Shown here: one piece after another, positions 10,321-22,460 of the stretch
Layout of the letters: every line of letters begins with the position of its first letter
Numbering within the stretch: position 1 is the stretch's first letter
DNA from: Tragulus kanchil
Lineage: Eukaryota; Chordata; Mammalia; Artiodactyla; Tragulidae
Direction of reading: 5' to 3'
NCBI GenBank assembly: GCA_022376925.1
Contig: JAIOJX010000027.1
Coordinates: 19,485,471-19,549,470, forward strand
Length of the DNA stretch: 64,000 nucleotides
The notes under the pieces: generated by a model
Database searches by the model: none
Seen by the model: only the letters and a program-made list of their open reading frames with translations
What the model was told of the DNA's origin: nothing
Made by a program: the position numbers and the translations under genes

Positions 10321-11687
10321 GTTTGATCTATGTTCACTGAGGAGGAGATGTTTTCCTTTCTCTCTCTCCTTCTGCCTCTCTCTCTCCTCACCCTACATAG
10401 AGCCAAAGGGAAAATAAAGGACTAGGGCTCCAGTCTAGTCTGAATGTTCTAGACTGCAATGAGAGTTAAAAAAGCTGCAGTCACTTTAGTTCGGCAGTGA
10501 GACTTCAGGACATGAAAAGAACTGGGATGAAGCCTTCATGGGGTCGCAAAGTGTAGGACCTGACTGGGCGACTGAACGACAACAATATCAAACTAAAACT
10601 GTGCATCGGAGATCTGAGACGAAACCAGCCAGCAAGGAAATAATGTCCATCAATGTAGATGAAGAAGGTGACAGAGGATGAGATGGTTGGATGGCATCAC
10701 TGACTCAACGGAAATGGACTTGGGCAAACTCTTGGACATAGAGAGGGACAGGAAAGCCTGGCGTGCTACAGTCCATGCGGTCTTGAAGAGTCACACGCGA
10801 CTAAGAGACCAAACAACAACATCAATTTAGATAAAATTGCATATGGTAGATCCACGGGAATAATTTTGAGCATATGAGTCTATTTACAGACATGCTTTCA
10901 TCCCTGAGATTTCCAGGGAACCAGGCATGCTTGATGTCTATACAAGCTGCAGTGAAATGCCTTCAGCAAATGGATGCTCACTGCAGACGAGATCCTGTTC
11001 ACTATCGGTGCTACCTTCGCAAAGCCTCAGAAAACTCAAAACATTCATGAGTCCATGTGAGGATTCTTTCTGGTCTGTTGCATCCTGGTATAAATCTGCA
11101 TCCCCCTAAAGTCATCCCTTGCCACTTTTGCACCCTTCCTCCAATCCTCAGCTGGATTCTCAACCTAGACAAAATCTCCAGCCTTAATACACATTGTTGT
11201 TGTTCATTCGTTATGTCCGACTCTTTGCAACCCCACGGACTGCAGGATGCAAGGCTCCTCTGTCCTCCACTGGCTCCTGGAGCTTGTTCAAACTCCTATC
11301 CATTGAGTCTGTGATGCCATCCAACCATCTCATCCTCTGGTGCCCGCTTCTCCTTTTGCCTTCAGTCTTTCCCAGCATCGGAGTCTTTTCCAGTGAGTCG
11401 GCTTTTGCATCAAAGTATTGGAGCTTCAGCTTCAGCATCAGTCCATCCAATGAATATTCAGGGTTGAGCTCCTTTAGGATCCACTGGTTTGATCTATGTT
11501 CACTGAGGAGGAGATGTTTTCCTTTCTCTCTCTCCTTCTGCCTCTCTCTCTCCTCACCCTACATAGAGCCAAAGGGAAAATAAAGGACTAGGGCTCCAGT
11601 CTAGTCTGAATGTTCTAGACTGCAATGAGAGTTAAAAAAGCTGCAGTCACTTTAGTTCGGCAGTGAGACTTCAGGACATGAAAAGAA

Positions 11688-14595
11688 GAGTCTGCGGCAC
11701 TGCAAGGCCCCTGCAGGGCTATAAAGGGCAAGAAGGAAGACTGGCCATCCCTCTCACACTATTCTCAAGCCCAACTTTCTCTGCAAGATAGCAGCATCTG
11801 CTCCACATCACTGCCAAGCCCTGCCTCAGGCTCTATCTGAATCACTTTCCTTTCTGGTGAGGTCTGTAGGTCCCTGCACAGAGAAGAAGGACTCCCACTG
11901 AGTCAGGACTCTTTTCTCCAGGTTATATATGTCACAATTTTCCATGCTTTTAACAAGACTCAATTAAAAATTAATCGGCCCAGAGCAGCAATTTGAGAGG
12001 TAATTGTTTCTTTTCCTGACTCCATGGCCATAGGCTAAAAGCACACGCAGAACCTAAATTAATCATCTAATTGGGATTTTTCCATACTTTAGCCACTCAG
12101 CCTTCCAGGGGTCCCCACGACATGCTACCTGACCTCAATAATTAGATTGCCCTGGTCCCCACTCTGTGGCTTTCTGGCTTATTTTCCCTTCCAACACCCT
12201 TTAGTAAGATGGAAAATAGCCATAGAGGCTGTTTACCTGGTCCTTCTCCGACAACCAACAGCCTTTATTTTCAGAAACTAAAACAGCAGTCATAAGGAAA
12301 CACTGAAAACAACAGGGCAGGTTAAAATAGCCAACCTAGTTTGTAATAGCCAAAGCTCGTTTCAACCTAATGGTAGTTCTGTCTTGGTTAAAGAAAATGT
12401 GGTCTGTTCATCCACCATGCAGTCTATATACACATGAGCATGACCAAGATCTAAGAACTGCTATGTTTATAACTACAGAACAGGCTCCACATCAAACCAT
12501 ATATATCCTCATTTAACACTCACACCAGTTCTGCAAATTAAGTATCATAATTCTCTCTCACAAATAAATCTATTGAGCAAAAAAAATTAGGTTAATAACA
12601 GAAGCATTTGTGTGCTGACACATAGTAACTAATACACTACCCTTATACTGATTCAATATAAGAAATATGTTTTGTTTACTCTTCTCAAATTCAAGATAAC
12701 CAGCAATCTTTTGGTTTCCAAAATGAAAGACTGTGAAGACTTGTATTTTTAAATTTTACAGAGTTTTGTTGTTCACAGACATGTTGTCCCCAGATCAGTC
12801 ATATGAACATCCCTGGCCCCTCCTCCCAGTCCCCTGCCAACCCACCCCTCCAGGCCGCTGCACCTCGCCCCTGCAGGATCGCCTATTCCCGCAGTCAGTG
12901 ACAATTGCCAAGCCCTGCCTCAGGCTCTATCTGAATCACTTTCCTTTCTGGTGAGGTCTGTAGGTCCCTGCACAGAGAAGAAGGACTCCCACTGAGTCAG
13001 GACTCTTTTCTCCAGGTTATATATGTCACAATTTTCCATGCTTTTAACAAGACTCAATTAAAAATTAATGGGCCCAGAGCAGCAATTTGAGAGGTAATTG
13101 TTTCTTTTCCTGACTCCATGGCCATAGGCTAAAAGCACACGCAGAACCTAAATTAATCATCTAATTGGGATTTTTCCATACTTTAGCCACTCAGCCTTCC
13201 AGGGGTCCCCACGACATGCTACCTGACCTCAATAATTAGATTGCCCTGGTCCCCACTCTGTGGCTTTCTGGCTTATTTTCCCTTCCAACACCCTTTAGTA
13301 AGATGGAAAATAGCCATAGAGGCTGTTTACCTGGTCCTTCTCCGACAACCAACAGCCTTTATTTTCAGAAACTAAAACAGCAGTCATAAGGAAACACTGA
13401 AAACAACAGGGCAGGTTAAAATAGCCAACCTAGTTTGTAATAGCCAAAGCTCGTTTCAACCTAATGGTAGTTCTGTCTTGGTTAAAGAAAATGTGGTCTG
13501 TTCATCCACCATGCAGTCTATATACACATGAGCATGACCAAGATCTAAGAACTGCTATGTTTATAACTACAGAACAGGCTCCACATCAAACCATATATAT
13601 CCTCATTTAACACTCACACCAGTTCTGCAAATTAAGTATCATAATTCTCTCTCACAAATAAATCTATTGAGCAAAAAAAATTAGGTTAATAACAGAAGCA
13701 TTTGTGTGCTGACACATAGTAACTAATACACTACCCTTATACTGATTCAATATAAGAAATATGTTTTGTTTACTCTTCTCAAATTCAAGATAACCAGCAA
13801 TCTTTTGGTTTCCAAAATGAAAGACTGTGAAGACTTGTATTTTTTTAAATTTTTACAGAGTTTTGTTGTTCACAGACATGTTGTCCCCAGATCAGTCATA
13901 TGAACATCCCTGGCCCCCTCCCCTCCCAGTCCCCTGCCAACCCACCCCTCAAGGCCGCTGCACCTCGCCCCTGCAGGATCGCCTATTCCCGCAGCTCAGT
14001 GACAATTGCTCTTTCTCACATATGATAGTACAGGTTTCCATGTTTCATTTGTTAAAGCATGGCAAGAGTCTTGTGCTTTCTTAAAGAGATGGTGTGAAAG
14101 AACCTATGCCTCTTATTTTTCCTTAAGTTGCTCTCATGGGAAGAATTAATCAAAAATATTCATTATCTTCTTCACATAGGTTCATCCATCATAAAAGAGA
14201 AATAAAAATTTTTTGAAGGATTTGGAGTGATATTTATCTAAGTGGAAGACTATTCCTTATGTGTAAAATTAACATTCAGAAGACCAACCAATGCTAGAAT
14301 CTCTTAGGACGAAGCTTAAGTTCTCTTTCCTCCATAAAATGGAACATGTAAAATGTATCGTCATCATACCTTGTTCTCTCTGAATGCAAACCATGAATTT
14401 ATAATTTCTTGCAAAGTGATGCCATTCTTGAAAGCTTCTGTGATCAAAAGACATATCTGGCACCTTGGAGGTAATCAAGAAATGTATTTTAATTGAATCG
14501 ATCTGACCACATCCTTTGATTTCACACCAGTAACTATTTTAAATGACACCACTGATAAACGTGTTTTATCAACTGTAAAATAATATGCATATATT
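11688..14595. other. single-copy AT-rich sequence, possible conserved non-coding DNA
   Basis: Apart from duplication 4, no retroelement is evident. Positions 11935-12080 contain several homeodomain-type words (TTAAT, TAATTG, AATTAATC) in a low-divergence-looking setting. Conservation can only be shown by cross-species alignment. No frame looks coding. Confidence 0.4.
11812..14009. repeat. direct duplication 4 (units 11812-12908 and 12906-14009)
   Basis: Offset 1,094 bp with a 3-base overlap ('tgc') at the join. Copies differ by one substitution ('aatcggcc' versus 'aatgggcc') and, in the last 170 bases before the join, by several homopolymer changes: 'tatttttaaatttta' versus a longer T run, and different C-run lengths near 12820 and 13915. 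Differences are concentrated next to the join. Confidence 0.97.
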
Positions 14596-15214
14596 AGGTA
14601 TAAATATTAATAGTAGTTACAAACCTATGCCTGTATTTGCAATTAATAGCCTCAAAAGAGTTATTCTGCTCTAGCCACTAGAATTTAGCCTGCCAAGGCA
14701 GCTAATCTCTTCACAATATAATATAGCTTCAATGAAACCTATTCCTTATTGTTGCATGGAGTTAACGAAGGCCGTCGTTTCAATTTACTGCAATTATTTA
14801 TAGGTGTATGAAGAACAGTACCACTTCTCTTTCAGAAATCTGTGTTTATCAAAAAAGCAAATAAATAAGGTAGTGTCCCAGTTTTATGTGTTCCGATAAT
14901 CTTTACATTTTACGTGTGATAATCTTTACATTTTATGCGTTCTTGAATCTTTACAATGGAACCATTATATTATCCAAAGACCCTCTAGAAAAAGTGCTTA
15001 CAGGCATGCCTCTTCGTCCCACTAGACACATTTTTCAAACAAGCAATTCTGCCTTGACCAGCCTCATCTCAATCTTGAATAAGACAAGCACTTACGCAGA
15101 CAAGCTGCGGGGATTTTCCCCTCAGTCTAATCGTGATGGTCAAATATCTTAGAAGCTTCAGCAGTATTTGCTTTACACACATATGGAAGGTGAGGACACA
15201 CCCAGTCAGTTTTC

Positions 15215-15262
15215 ACTGGAGTATAATTGCTTTACAACGTTGTGTTAGTCTACGCTGTACTA
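15215..15262 (+). mobile_element. short L1 3'-region fragment (duplicate at 16323-16370)
   Basis: 'ggagtataattgctttacaa' followed by 'gttgtgttagtctacgctgt' resembles the widespread artiodactyl L1 3' region better preserved at 63150. Only about 50 bases remain. Confidence 0.55.
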
Positions 15263-15424
15263 GAGTCTGAACCGGCTGAAAGTGCACACATATCCCCTGC
15301 CTACTGAGCCTGCTCCCCCATCCGTCCGGCCTGCTAGGCCATCACGGGGCACTGAGCTGAGCTCCCTCTGCTTCACAGCAGCTTCCCGCCAGCCTCTCCT
15401 TTACACGTGGCCGTGGCCGGGTGT

Positions 15425-15630
15425 GTGTCCAGGCTCGTTTGTTTCAGTTGTGTCCGACTCTCTGCAACCCCATCGACTGGCCGGTCAGGCTCCTCTGTCC
15501 CTGAGAGTTTCCAGGCAAGAATACTGGAGGGGGTCACCACGCTCTCCTCCAGAGGATCTTCCTGACCCAGGGAGGGGACCCGTGTCTCCTACTCTGCCAG
15601 ACGGATTCTTTATCGCCAAGCCCTGGAGCA
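15425..15630 (-). mobile_element. BovA2 SINE, antisense (duplicate at 16533-16738)
   Basis: 'tttcagttgtgtccgactct', then 'gtcaggctcctctgtccctg', 'ggcaagaatactggag' and 'ggattctttatcgccaagc' give an antisense BovA2. In both copies it is cut off near its tRNA-like end by the edge of duplication 5. Confidence 0.9.
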
Positions 15631-16738
15631 CCCGGGGTTTTCTTTTTCCTATTTTGTCTTTTGCCAGACGGTATTACGCCAAGTCAACTTAAATATATGC
15701 ATAAGGTATAAATATTAATAGTAGTTACAAACCTATGCCTGTATTTGCAATTAATAGCCTCAAAAGAGTTATTCTGCTCTAGCCACTAGAATTTAGCCTG
15801 CCAAGGCAGCTAATCTCTTCACAATATAATATAGCTTCAATGAAACCTATTCCTTATTGTTGCATGGAGTTAACGAAGGCCGTCGTTTCAATTTACTGCA
15901 ATTATTTATAGGTGTATGAAGAACAGTACCACTTCTCTTTCAGAAATCTGTGTTTATCAAAAAAGCAAATAAATAAGGTAGTGTCCCAGTTTTATGTGTT
16001 CCGATAATCTTTACATTTTACGTGTGATAATCTTTACATTTTATGCGTTCTTGAATCTTTACAATGGAACCATTATATTATCCAAAGACCCTCTAGAAAA
16101 AGTGCTTACAGGCATGCCTCTTCGTCCCACTAGACACATTTTTCAAACAAGCAATTCTGCCTTGACCAGCCTCATCTCAATCTTGAATAAGACAAGCACT
16201 TACGCAGACAAGCTGCGGGGATTTTCCCCTCAGTCTAATCGTGATGGTCAAATATCTTAGAAGCTTCAGCAGTATTTGCTTTACACACATATGGAAGGTG
16301 AGGACACACCCAGTCAGTTTTCACTGGAGTATAATTGCTTTACAACGTTGTGTTAGTCTACGCTGTACTAGAGTCTGAACCGGCTGAAAGTGCACACATA
16401 TCCCCTGCCTACTGAGCCTGCTCCCCCATCCGTCCGGCCTGCTAGGCCATCACGGGGCACTGAGCTGAGCTCCCTCTGCTTCACAGCAGCTTCCCGCCAG
16501 CCTCTCCTTTACACGTGGCCGTGGCCGGGTGTGTGTCCAGGCTCGTTTGTTTCAGTTGTGTCCGACTCTCTGCAACCCCATCGACTGGCCGGTCAGGCTC
16601 CTCTGTCCCTGAGAGTTTCCAGGCAAGAATACTGGAGGGGGTCACCACGCTCTCCTCCAGAGGATCTTCCTGACCCAGGGAGGGGACCCGTGTCTCCTAC
16701 TCTGCCAGACGGATTCTTTATCGCCAAGCCCTGGAGCA

Positions 16739-17609
16739 GCTCCCGGTAGTGGGTATATGTCAATTATAATTTCACCTCATTTCTTGTGTTCTGTTCAATT
16801 CAGCGCTCACGCCGTCAGCTCGGAAATCTCATCCAAACAAAGTAAAATTATTTCCACAGCTGCTAAGTTACATCCTACAGGTGGCATGGTTATCATGGCT
16901 ATCTCCCCACTACCTGCTAATCAGAGCAGTCCCGGGACTCTACGAGCCATCCCCAGGCAAACCGTCGCCCTGGAGAGAAGAATCTGCAGCAGGCAGGAAG
17001 CTCTAGCCTCTTCCTGTTCAAATAAGGAAAACTCAAGAGGAGTCCCAAAGGCCTCTGACCTTTCTCGGGGGTCATGGTTGCCTTAGGGGCCCTTCCCTAC
17101 TGAGAAGGAGCCAACAGCCTACTTTCCCCGCATCCCTTCCTCCCTCCCTGCCCAGCCTCACCTGTGATCACCCAGGGTAGGAAGAGACGAAAGCCCTCCC
17201 CGGGCTCTGATGACAGGGTTGCCTGACTGTAATTACAGGCTTTCGCTTCCCAGCTATCCAAATGACAGTCACAATCGAGACTGAAACTCCTCACTCAGAT
17301 GGAATCAATTACTGGGCAAAATTGGGAGGTTAATCTTCCCCAGAATGAGATATGCCTTTTAGCGTTGCCGTTTCTTTCACTACAGCTGGTGGCTTATTTG
17401 GTCACATTGTTCCCTGGCCACAGGAACAAAGTTCCATTAGGGAGGATTTCCAAAGGAGTTGATTTGAAAAGGAAACACCATCAACCCCCAAATTCAATAC
17501 CCACTGAACAGAAGGCTATTATTAACCAAGCAGCATGGATGGATAATCAGTAGGAGTCACAGTGGATGGGCGTGGGGTTAACCCAATAGGAAGAGAGAGA
17601 ATTGTCCAA
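16739..17609. other. single-copy sequence
   Basis: No retroelement recognised. Part (from 16879) is in duplication 6. Open frames of 60-110 codons on both strands show no motif. The part around 17200-17480 has low-complexity-free, conserved-looking sequence but no proof of function. Confidence 0.45.
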
Positions 17610-19177
17610 TACAGTGCCATTCATTGGAAGGACTGATGCTGAAGCTGAAGCTCCAATACTTTGGCCCCCTGAGGCGAAGAGCAAACTCATTGGAAAAGAT
17701 GCTGATGCTGGAGAAAAATTGAGGGCAGGAGGAGAAGGGAGGAACAGAGATGAGATGGTTGGATGGCATGATCCAATGGATATGGAGCTGAGCAAACGTC
17801 GAAAGATAGTGGAGTACAGAGAAGCCTGGCGTGCTGCAGTCCAAGGGTCTCAAACAGTCAGAAGGACACAACTTAGCAACTGAACAATGGCAACAACCAT
17901 TCCTTCCTGAGGTTCCCTTGGCTATAATGCAGCAAGACTCAGCATGTAAAGCGCTTTCCCTTTTGGAAACTACCATGAAAATAAACCACTTGCTTCATTC
18001 CAATAATTATCTAAGTGTGAACCAGCTATCACCAGGTGGCATGGTTATCATGGCTATCTCCCCACTACCTGCTAATCAGAGCAGTCCCGGGACTCTACGA
18101 GCCATCCCCAGGCAAACCGTCGCCCTGGAGAGAAGAATCTGCAGCAGGCAGGAAGCTCTAGCCTCTTCCTGTTCAAATAAGGAAAACTCAAGAGGAGTCC
18201 CAAAGGCCTCTGACCTTTCTCGGGGGTCATGGTTGCCTTAGGGGCCCTTCCCTACTGAGAAGGAGCCAACAGCCTACTTTCCCCGCATCCCTTCCTCCCT
18301 CCCTGCCCAGCCTCACCTGTGATCACCCAGGGTAGGAAGAGACGAAAGCCCTCCCCGGGCTCTGATGACAGGGTTGCCTGACTGTAATTACAGGCTTTCG
18401 CTTCCCAGCTATCCAAATGACAGTCACAATCGAGACTGAAACTCCTCACTCAGATGGAATCAATTACTGGGCAAAATTGGGAGGTTAATCTTCCCCAGAA
18501 TGAGATATGCCTTTTAGCGTTGCCGTTTCTTTCACTACAGCTGGTGGCTTATTTGGTCACATTGTTCCCTGGCCACAGGAACAAAGTTCCATTAGGGAGG
18601 ATTTCCAAAGGAGTTGATTTGAAAAGGAAACACCATCAACCCCCAAATTCAATACCCACTGAACAGAAGGCTATTATTAACCAAGCAGCATGGATGGATA
18701 ATCAGTAGGAGTCACAGTGGATGGGCGTGGGGTTAACCCAATAGGAAGAGAGAGAATTGTCCAATACAGTGCCATTCATTGGAAGGACTGATGCTGAAGC
18801 TGAAGCTCCAATACTTTGGCCCCCTGAGGCGAAGAGCAAACTCATTGGAAAAGATGCTGATGCTGGAGAAAAATTGAGGGCAGGAGGAGAAGGGAGGAAC
18901 AGAGATGAGATGGTTGGATGGCATGATCCAATGGATATGGAGCTGAGCAAACGTCGAAAGATAGTGGAGTACAGAGAAGCCTGGCGTGCTGCAGTCCAAG
19001 GGGTCTCAAACAGTCAGAAGGACACAACTTAGCAACTGAACAATGGCAACAACCATTCCCTTCCTGAGGTTCCCTTGGCTATAATGCAGCAAGACTCAGC
19101 ATGGAAAGCGCTTTCCCTTTTGGAAACTACCATGAAAATAAACCACTTGCTTCATTCGAATAATTATCTAAGTGTGA
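16879..19177. repeat. direct duplication 6 (units 16879-18020 and 18034-19177)
   Basis: Offset 1,155 bp rising to 1,157 after two one-base homopolymer gains ('aagggtc' to 'aaggggtc', 'attccttc' to 'attcccttc'). Two substitutions lie near the end ('catgtaaag'/'catggaaag', 'attccaat'/'attcgaat'). Thirteen filler bases, 18021-18033, occupy the join. Confidence 0.97.
17610..17885 (+). mobile_element. BovB (RTE) LINE 3' end (further copies at 18765-19041 and 19895-20143)
   Basis: Sense strand: 'ctgaagctgaagctccaata', then 'gatgagatggttggatggca' and 'gaagcctggcgtgctgca', ending 'acttagcaactgaacaa'. This is the classic BovB/ART2 3' end. The second and third copies come from duplications 6 and 7, not from independent insertions. 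Confidence 0.92.
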
Positions 19178-20979
19178 TAAAACATCTCTTTAAAAGCAGA
19201 TAACAGAACTACTATTCCTCTGTCCAAAGGGACTTGCCTCTTCTGGATGATTTAGTAGAAAAGTCAAAATGCTTCCTTCCATTTAAGAAAATGTAAGTAC
19301 CAAGAACAATGATAAAAGAGTCACCATTCAGCCTATCCCATGTTTCAGGAAATGGTATTATTTGTGTGTGTGTGAACTCAGTCCTCTCAAACCTGCCCTA
19401 AATGGAGGCACTGAGAATTTGGGTCACTTGCTCGGGTTCACCTGACTGGTAAGTAAGGTGCCCGAAGACAAGCCCAGGCAGCCTGGCTCCCGAGTGTCAG
19501 GTGTTAAATCTCACCACTTTGTAAGTGGTATAACTCCATGTGCTCATCAATTCCATAATGAGAGATTCAACACTTTCTACGTGGGGGCTTGAAGCACAGA
19601 GATATTAATGACCGTCTTCCACAAATGAATGAAGTTGCTATTCCACTCCATGTCCATCAGACTCAAGTGCCTGGGATTATCCATTACAAATGCAACAGAG
19701 CCTCCGCCAAGAGCCACGTTTTCAAGGACGATGGCTAGATCGTAGGTGTGCTTGTGGGAGTGTTCAGTCATGTCCAATTCTTTGTGACCCCTGGACCGTA
19801 GCCTGCCAAGTTCCACATCCATGGGATTTCTCAGGGAAGAACCCTGGAGTGGGCTGCCATTTCCTCATCCAAGGGATTTCCAAACCTGTTTTGGGCTGAA
19901 GCTGAAGCTCCAATACTTTGGCCCCCTGAGGCGAAGAGCAAACTCATTGGAAAAGATGCTGATGCTGGAGAAAAATTGAGGGCAGGAGGAGAAGGGAGGA
20001 ACAGAGATGAGATGGTTGGATGGCATGATCCAATGGATATGGAGCTGAGCAAACGTCGAAAGATAGTGGAGTACAGAGAAGCCTGGCGTGCTGCAGTCCA
20101 AGGGGTCTCAAACAGTCAGAAGGACACAACTTAGCAACTGAACAATGGCAACAACCATTCCCTTCCTGAGGTTCCCTTGGCTATAATGCAGCAAGACTCA
20201 GCATGGAAAGCGCTTTCCCTTTTGGAAACTACCATGAAAATAAACCACTTGCTTCATTCGAATAATTATCTAAGTGTGATAAAACATCTCTTTAAAAGCA
20301 GATAACAGAACTACTATTCCTCTGTCCAAAGGGACTTGCCTCTTCTGGATGATTTAGTAGAAAAGTCAAAATGCTTCCTTCCATTTAAGAAAATGTAAGT
20401 ACCAAGAACAATGATAAAAGAGTCACCATTCAGCCTATCCCATGTTTCAGGAAATGGTATTATTTGTGTGTGTGTGAACTCAGTCCTCTCAAACCTGCCC
20501 TAAATGGAGGCACTGAGAATTTGGGTCACTTGCTCGGGTTCACCTGACTGGTAAGTAAGGTGCCCGAAGACAAGCCCAGGCAGCCTGGCTCCCGAGTGTC
20601 AGGTGTTAAATCTCACCACTTTGTAAGTGGTATAACTCCATGTGCTCATCAATTCCATAATGAGAGATTCAACACTTTCTACGTGGGGGCTTGAAGCACA
20701 GAGATATTAATGACCGTCTTCCACAAATGAATGAAGTTGCTATTCCACTCCATGTCCATCAGACTCAAGTGCCTGGGATTATCCATTACAAATGCAACAG
20801 AGCCTCCGCCAAGAGCCACGTTTTCAAGGACGATGGCTAGATCGTAGGTGTGCTTGTGGGAGTGTTCAGTCATGTCCAATTCTTTGTGACCCCTGGACCG
20901 TAGCCTGCCAAGTTCCACATCCATGGGATTTCTCAGGGAAGAACCCTGGAGTGGGCTGCCATTTCCTCATCCAAGGGAT
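18793..20979. repeat. direct duplication 7 (units 18793-19877 and 19895-20979)
   Basis: Offset 1,102 bp. It begins inside the second unit of duplication 6, so about 385 bp is present three times (from 17638, 18793 and 19895). The join filler 19878-19894 ('ttccaaacctgttttgg') looks like a damaged version of the true continuation at 20980 ('cttcccaaacctggga'). Confidence 0.97.
19395..19505 (-). mobile_element. MIR fragment (duplicate at 20497-20607)
   Basis: 'atggaggcactgagaatt', 'gggtcacttgctcgggttca' and 'ctgactggtaagtaag' resemble the antisense MIR core. Heavily diverged. Confidence 0.5.
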
Positions 20980-21056
20980 CTTCCCAAACCTGGGATAGAG
21001 CCCCAGTCTCCTGCATTGGCAGACCAATTCTTTACCACTGTGCACCTGGGAAGTCC
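20850..21056 (-). mobile_element. BovA2 SINE, antisense (partial copy at 19748-19877)
   Basis: 'gttcagtcatgtccaattc', 'gtgggctgccatttcctcat' and 'gaccaattctttaccactgt' give a complete antisense BovA2. The upstream copy is truncated at the join of duplication 7. Confidence 0.9.
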
Positions 21057-21467
21057 AAATCACTGGTAGTGATGGTCAATTCTAGTACCTTTTGTGCTCT
21101 TCCATTAATCCTTTCTAGGTTCATGGCTAGATCAAATTTAGTAGATTTATATGGATCCTACAATAATATTGTATATTTATATTTTACCCCAAATCCTATA
21201 TAGGTGTGTCTGTTACCCCATCTCTTTTAAGAAGACACTCCTTTGAGTGAGTGTATGCCTCATCAGGAAATAGACATTCAGAGTTAGAATAGCTTGTAAT
21301 ACAATCTTTGGAATTAAAAATTGACATTAAATCTGCTACTGAAAACCCAAATCCTTATTAATACCTGGTCAATTTAAAGGCAGGTATTTCTTATTGCCCC
21401 TCAATCTCTGGGCTAGAAAAATACCAGTCTCTGGTATCTGCTAATTGTATACCATTCATTAGAAGAA
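21057..21467. other. single-copy AT-rich spacer
   Basis: No repeat family, RNA gene or plausible coding frame seen. Confidence 0.5.
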
Positions 21468-21672
21468 TGGACTTCCCAGGTGGCTTGGTGGTAAAAAAAA
21501 AAAAGTCCATCTGCCAGTGCAGGAGATGGGGGTTTGATCCCTGGATCAGGAAGACCCCCTGGAGAAGGGAATGGCACTCCACTCCTGCATTCTTGCCATG
21601 GACAGAGGAGCCTGGCGGACTTCAGTCCATGGGCTGCCAAGAGTCAGACACGACTCAGCAACTGAACAACAG
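21468..21672 (+). mobile_element. BovA2 SINE with an A12 run in the head
   Basis: 'ggacttcccaggtggcttgg' head, B-box-like 'gggtttgatccctgg', body 'atggacagaggagcctggcg' and tail 'cactgaacaacagc'-like sequence. Where the family normally reads GGTAAAGAATC there is a run of twelve A (21493-21504). Confidence 0.92.
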
Positions 21673-22228
21673 CATGAGAAGCTGATCCAGGTGGGTTCAC
21701 TCAATCGTTCAGGAAACGTTTCTGAAGTTTCTGTTGCACACTATCATGGCAGCATGTCAGTAGATCACGGCTAAAGCCTCAGGGCACAATCAGGGATGTC
21801 CCTTTCCGCTTGGACCCTGTGTTCTAATGGCGAATGCAGCAAGGGCACCTCCAAATGACGCTACAGCACACATGCCACATCACGTACCACGAGGGGAAAA
21901 CTAACGGCAAGTCAGTGTTTTCTGGTTAGAAGTAAAATAAACTAGAGTCTCTTCTTTCCCTAAGGAGTATATGATTCTAATCAAGGCATTTATGAGATAT
22001 GAATGTGAACAAGGGGGAATAATCAAAACTGAAATAGATGAAGCAGATAATTTTCCTTTCATTTCTGGGAATGGGGAGTGGAGGGTGGCATTTTCATTAC
22101 AGCAGGATTCTTTATAGCTCGTAATATAAATTATAGAATTCATGATAAGAATTTGATTCGCCAGCATAATAGTCTGGAGCCTAGATTTCACCAAAAAAAT
22201 GAAGCTCATCCCTATCGACATGCTGTCT
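21673..22228. other. single-copy sequence
   Basis: Non-repetitive. A 180-codon minus-strand frame ending at 21901 begins inside the SINE at 22229-22460 and is not a credible gene. Confidence 0.5.
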
Positions 22229-22460
22229 GGGACTTCCCTGGGGGCCCAGTGGTTAAGAATCCATCTGCCAATGCAGGGGACGTGGGTTTGATCCCTGTTC
22301 TGGAAAGAACCCGCACGCCTTGGGGCAACTAAGGCCATGTGCCACGACTGAGCCTGTGCGCTGGAGCCCATGCCCTGCCACAGGACAAGCCGGCACAGTG
22401 AGAAGCCTGGGCACCACAGCCAAGCCCCAGTGGACCCCAACACAGAAAATACACAAAAAT
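22229..22460 (+). mobile_element. CHR-type tRNA-Glu SINE
   Basis: 'gggacttccctgggggccca', B-box-like 'gggtttgatccctg', then 'gccacgactgagcctgtgcg' and an A-rich end 'aaaatacacaaaaat'. Shorter than the copy at 8126-8480 by internal deletion. Confidence 0.88.

Larger units (their letters stand above)
9368..11687. repeat. direct duplication 3 (units 9368-10521 and 10534-11687)
   Basis: Two 1,154-bp units, identical wherever I compared them, offset 1,166 bp. The join holds 12 extra bases (10522-10533, 'ctgggatgaagc') found in neither flank at that place. The unit starts and ends in unrelated sequence. Confidence 0.97.
14596..16738. repeat. direct duplication 5 (units 14596-15630 and 15704-16738)
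   Basis: Two 1,035-bp units, offset 1,108 bp, separated by 73 bases of filler (15631-15703). The filler contains 'gccagacggtattacgccaa', a garbled form of the sequence just before it (15597-15620, 'gccagacggattctttat'). It ends with a garbled form of the unit start. Confidence 0.96.

Noticed and set aside
9368..11687. Tandem satellite or VNTR array
   Set aside because: Each sequence is present only twice (three times where chained), and units of different pairs are unrelated. A satellite would repeat one unit many times.
21901..22443. 180-codon minus-strand frame
   Set aside because: It begins inside an antisense reading of a CHR-type SINE and continues into non-coding AT-rich DNA.
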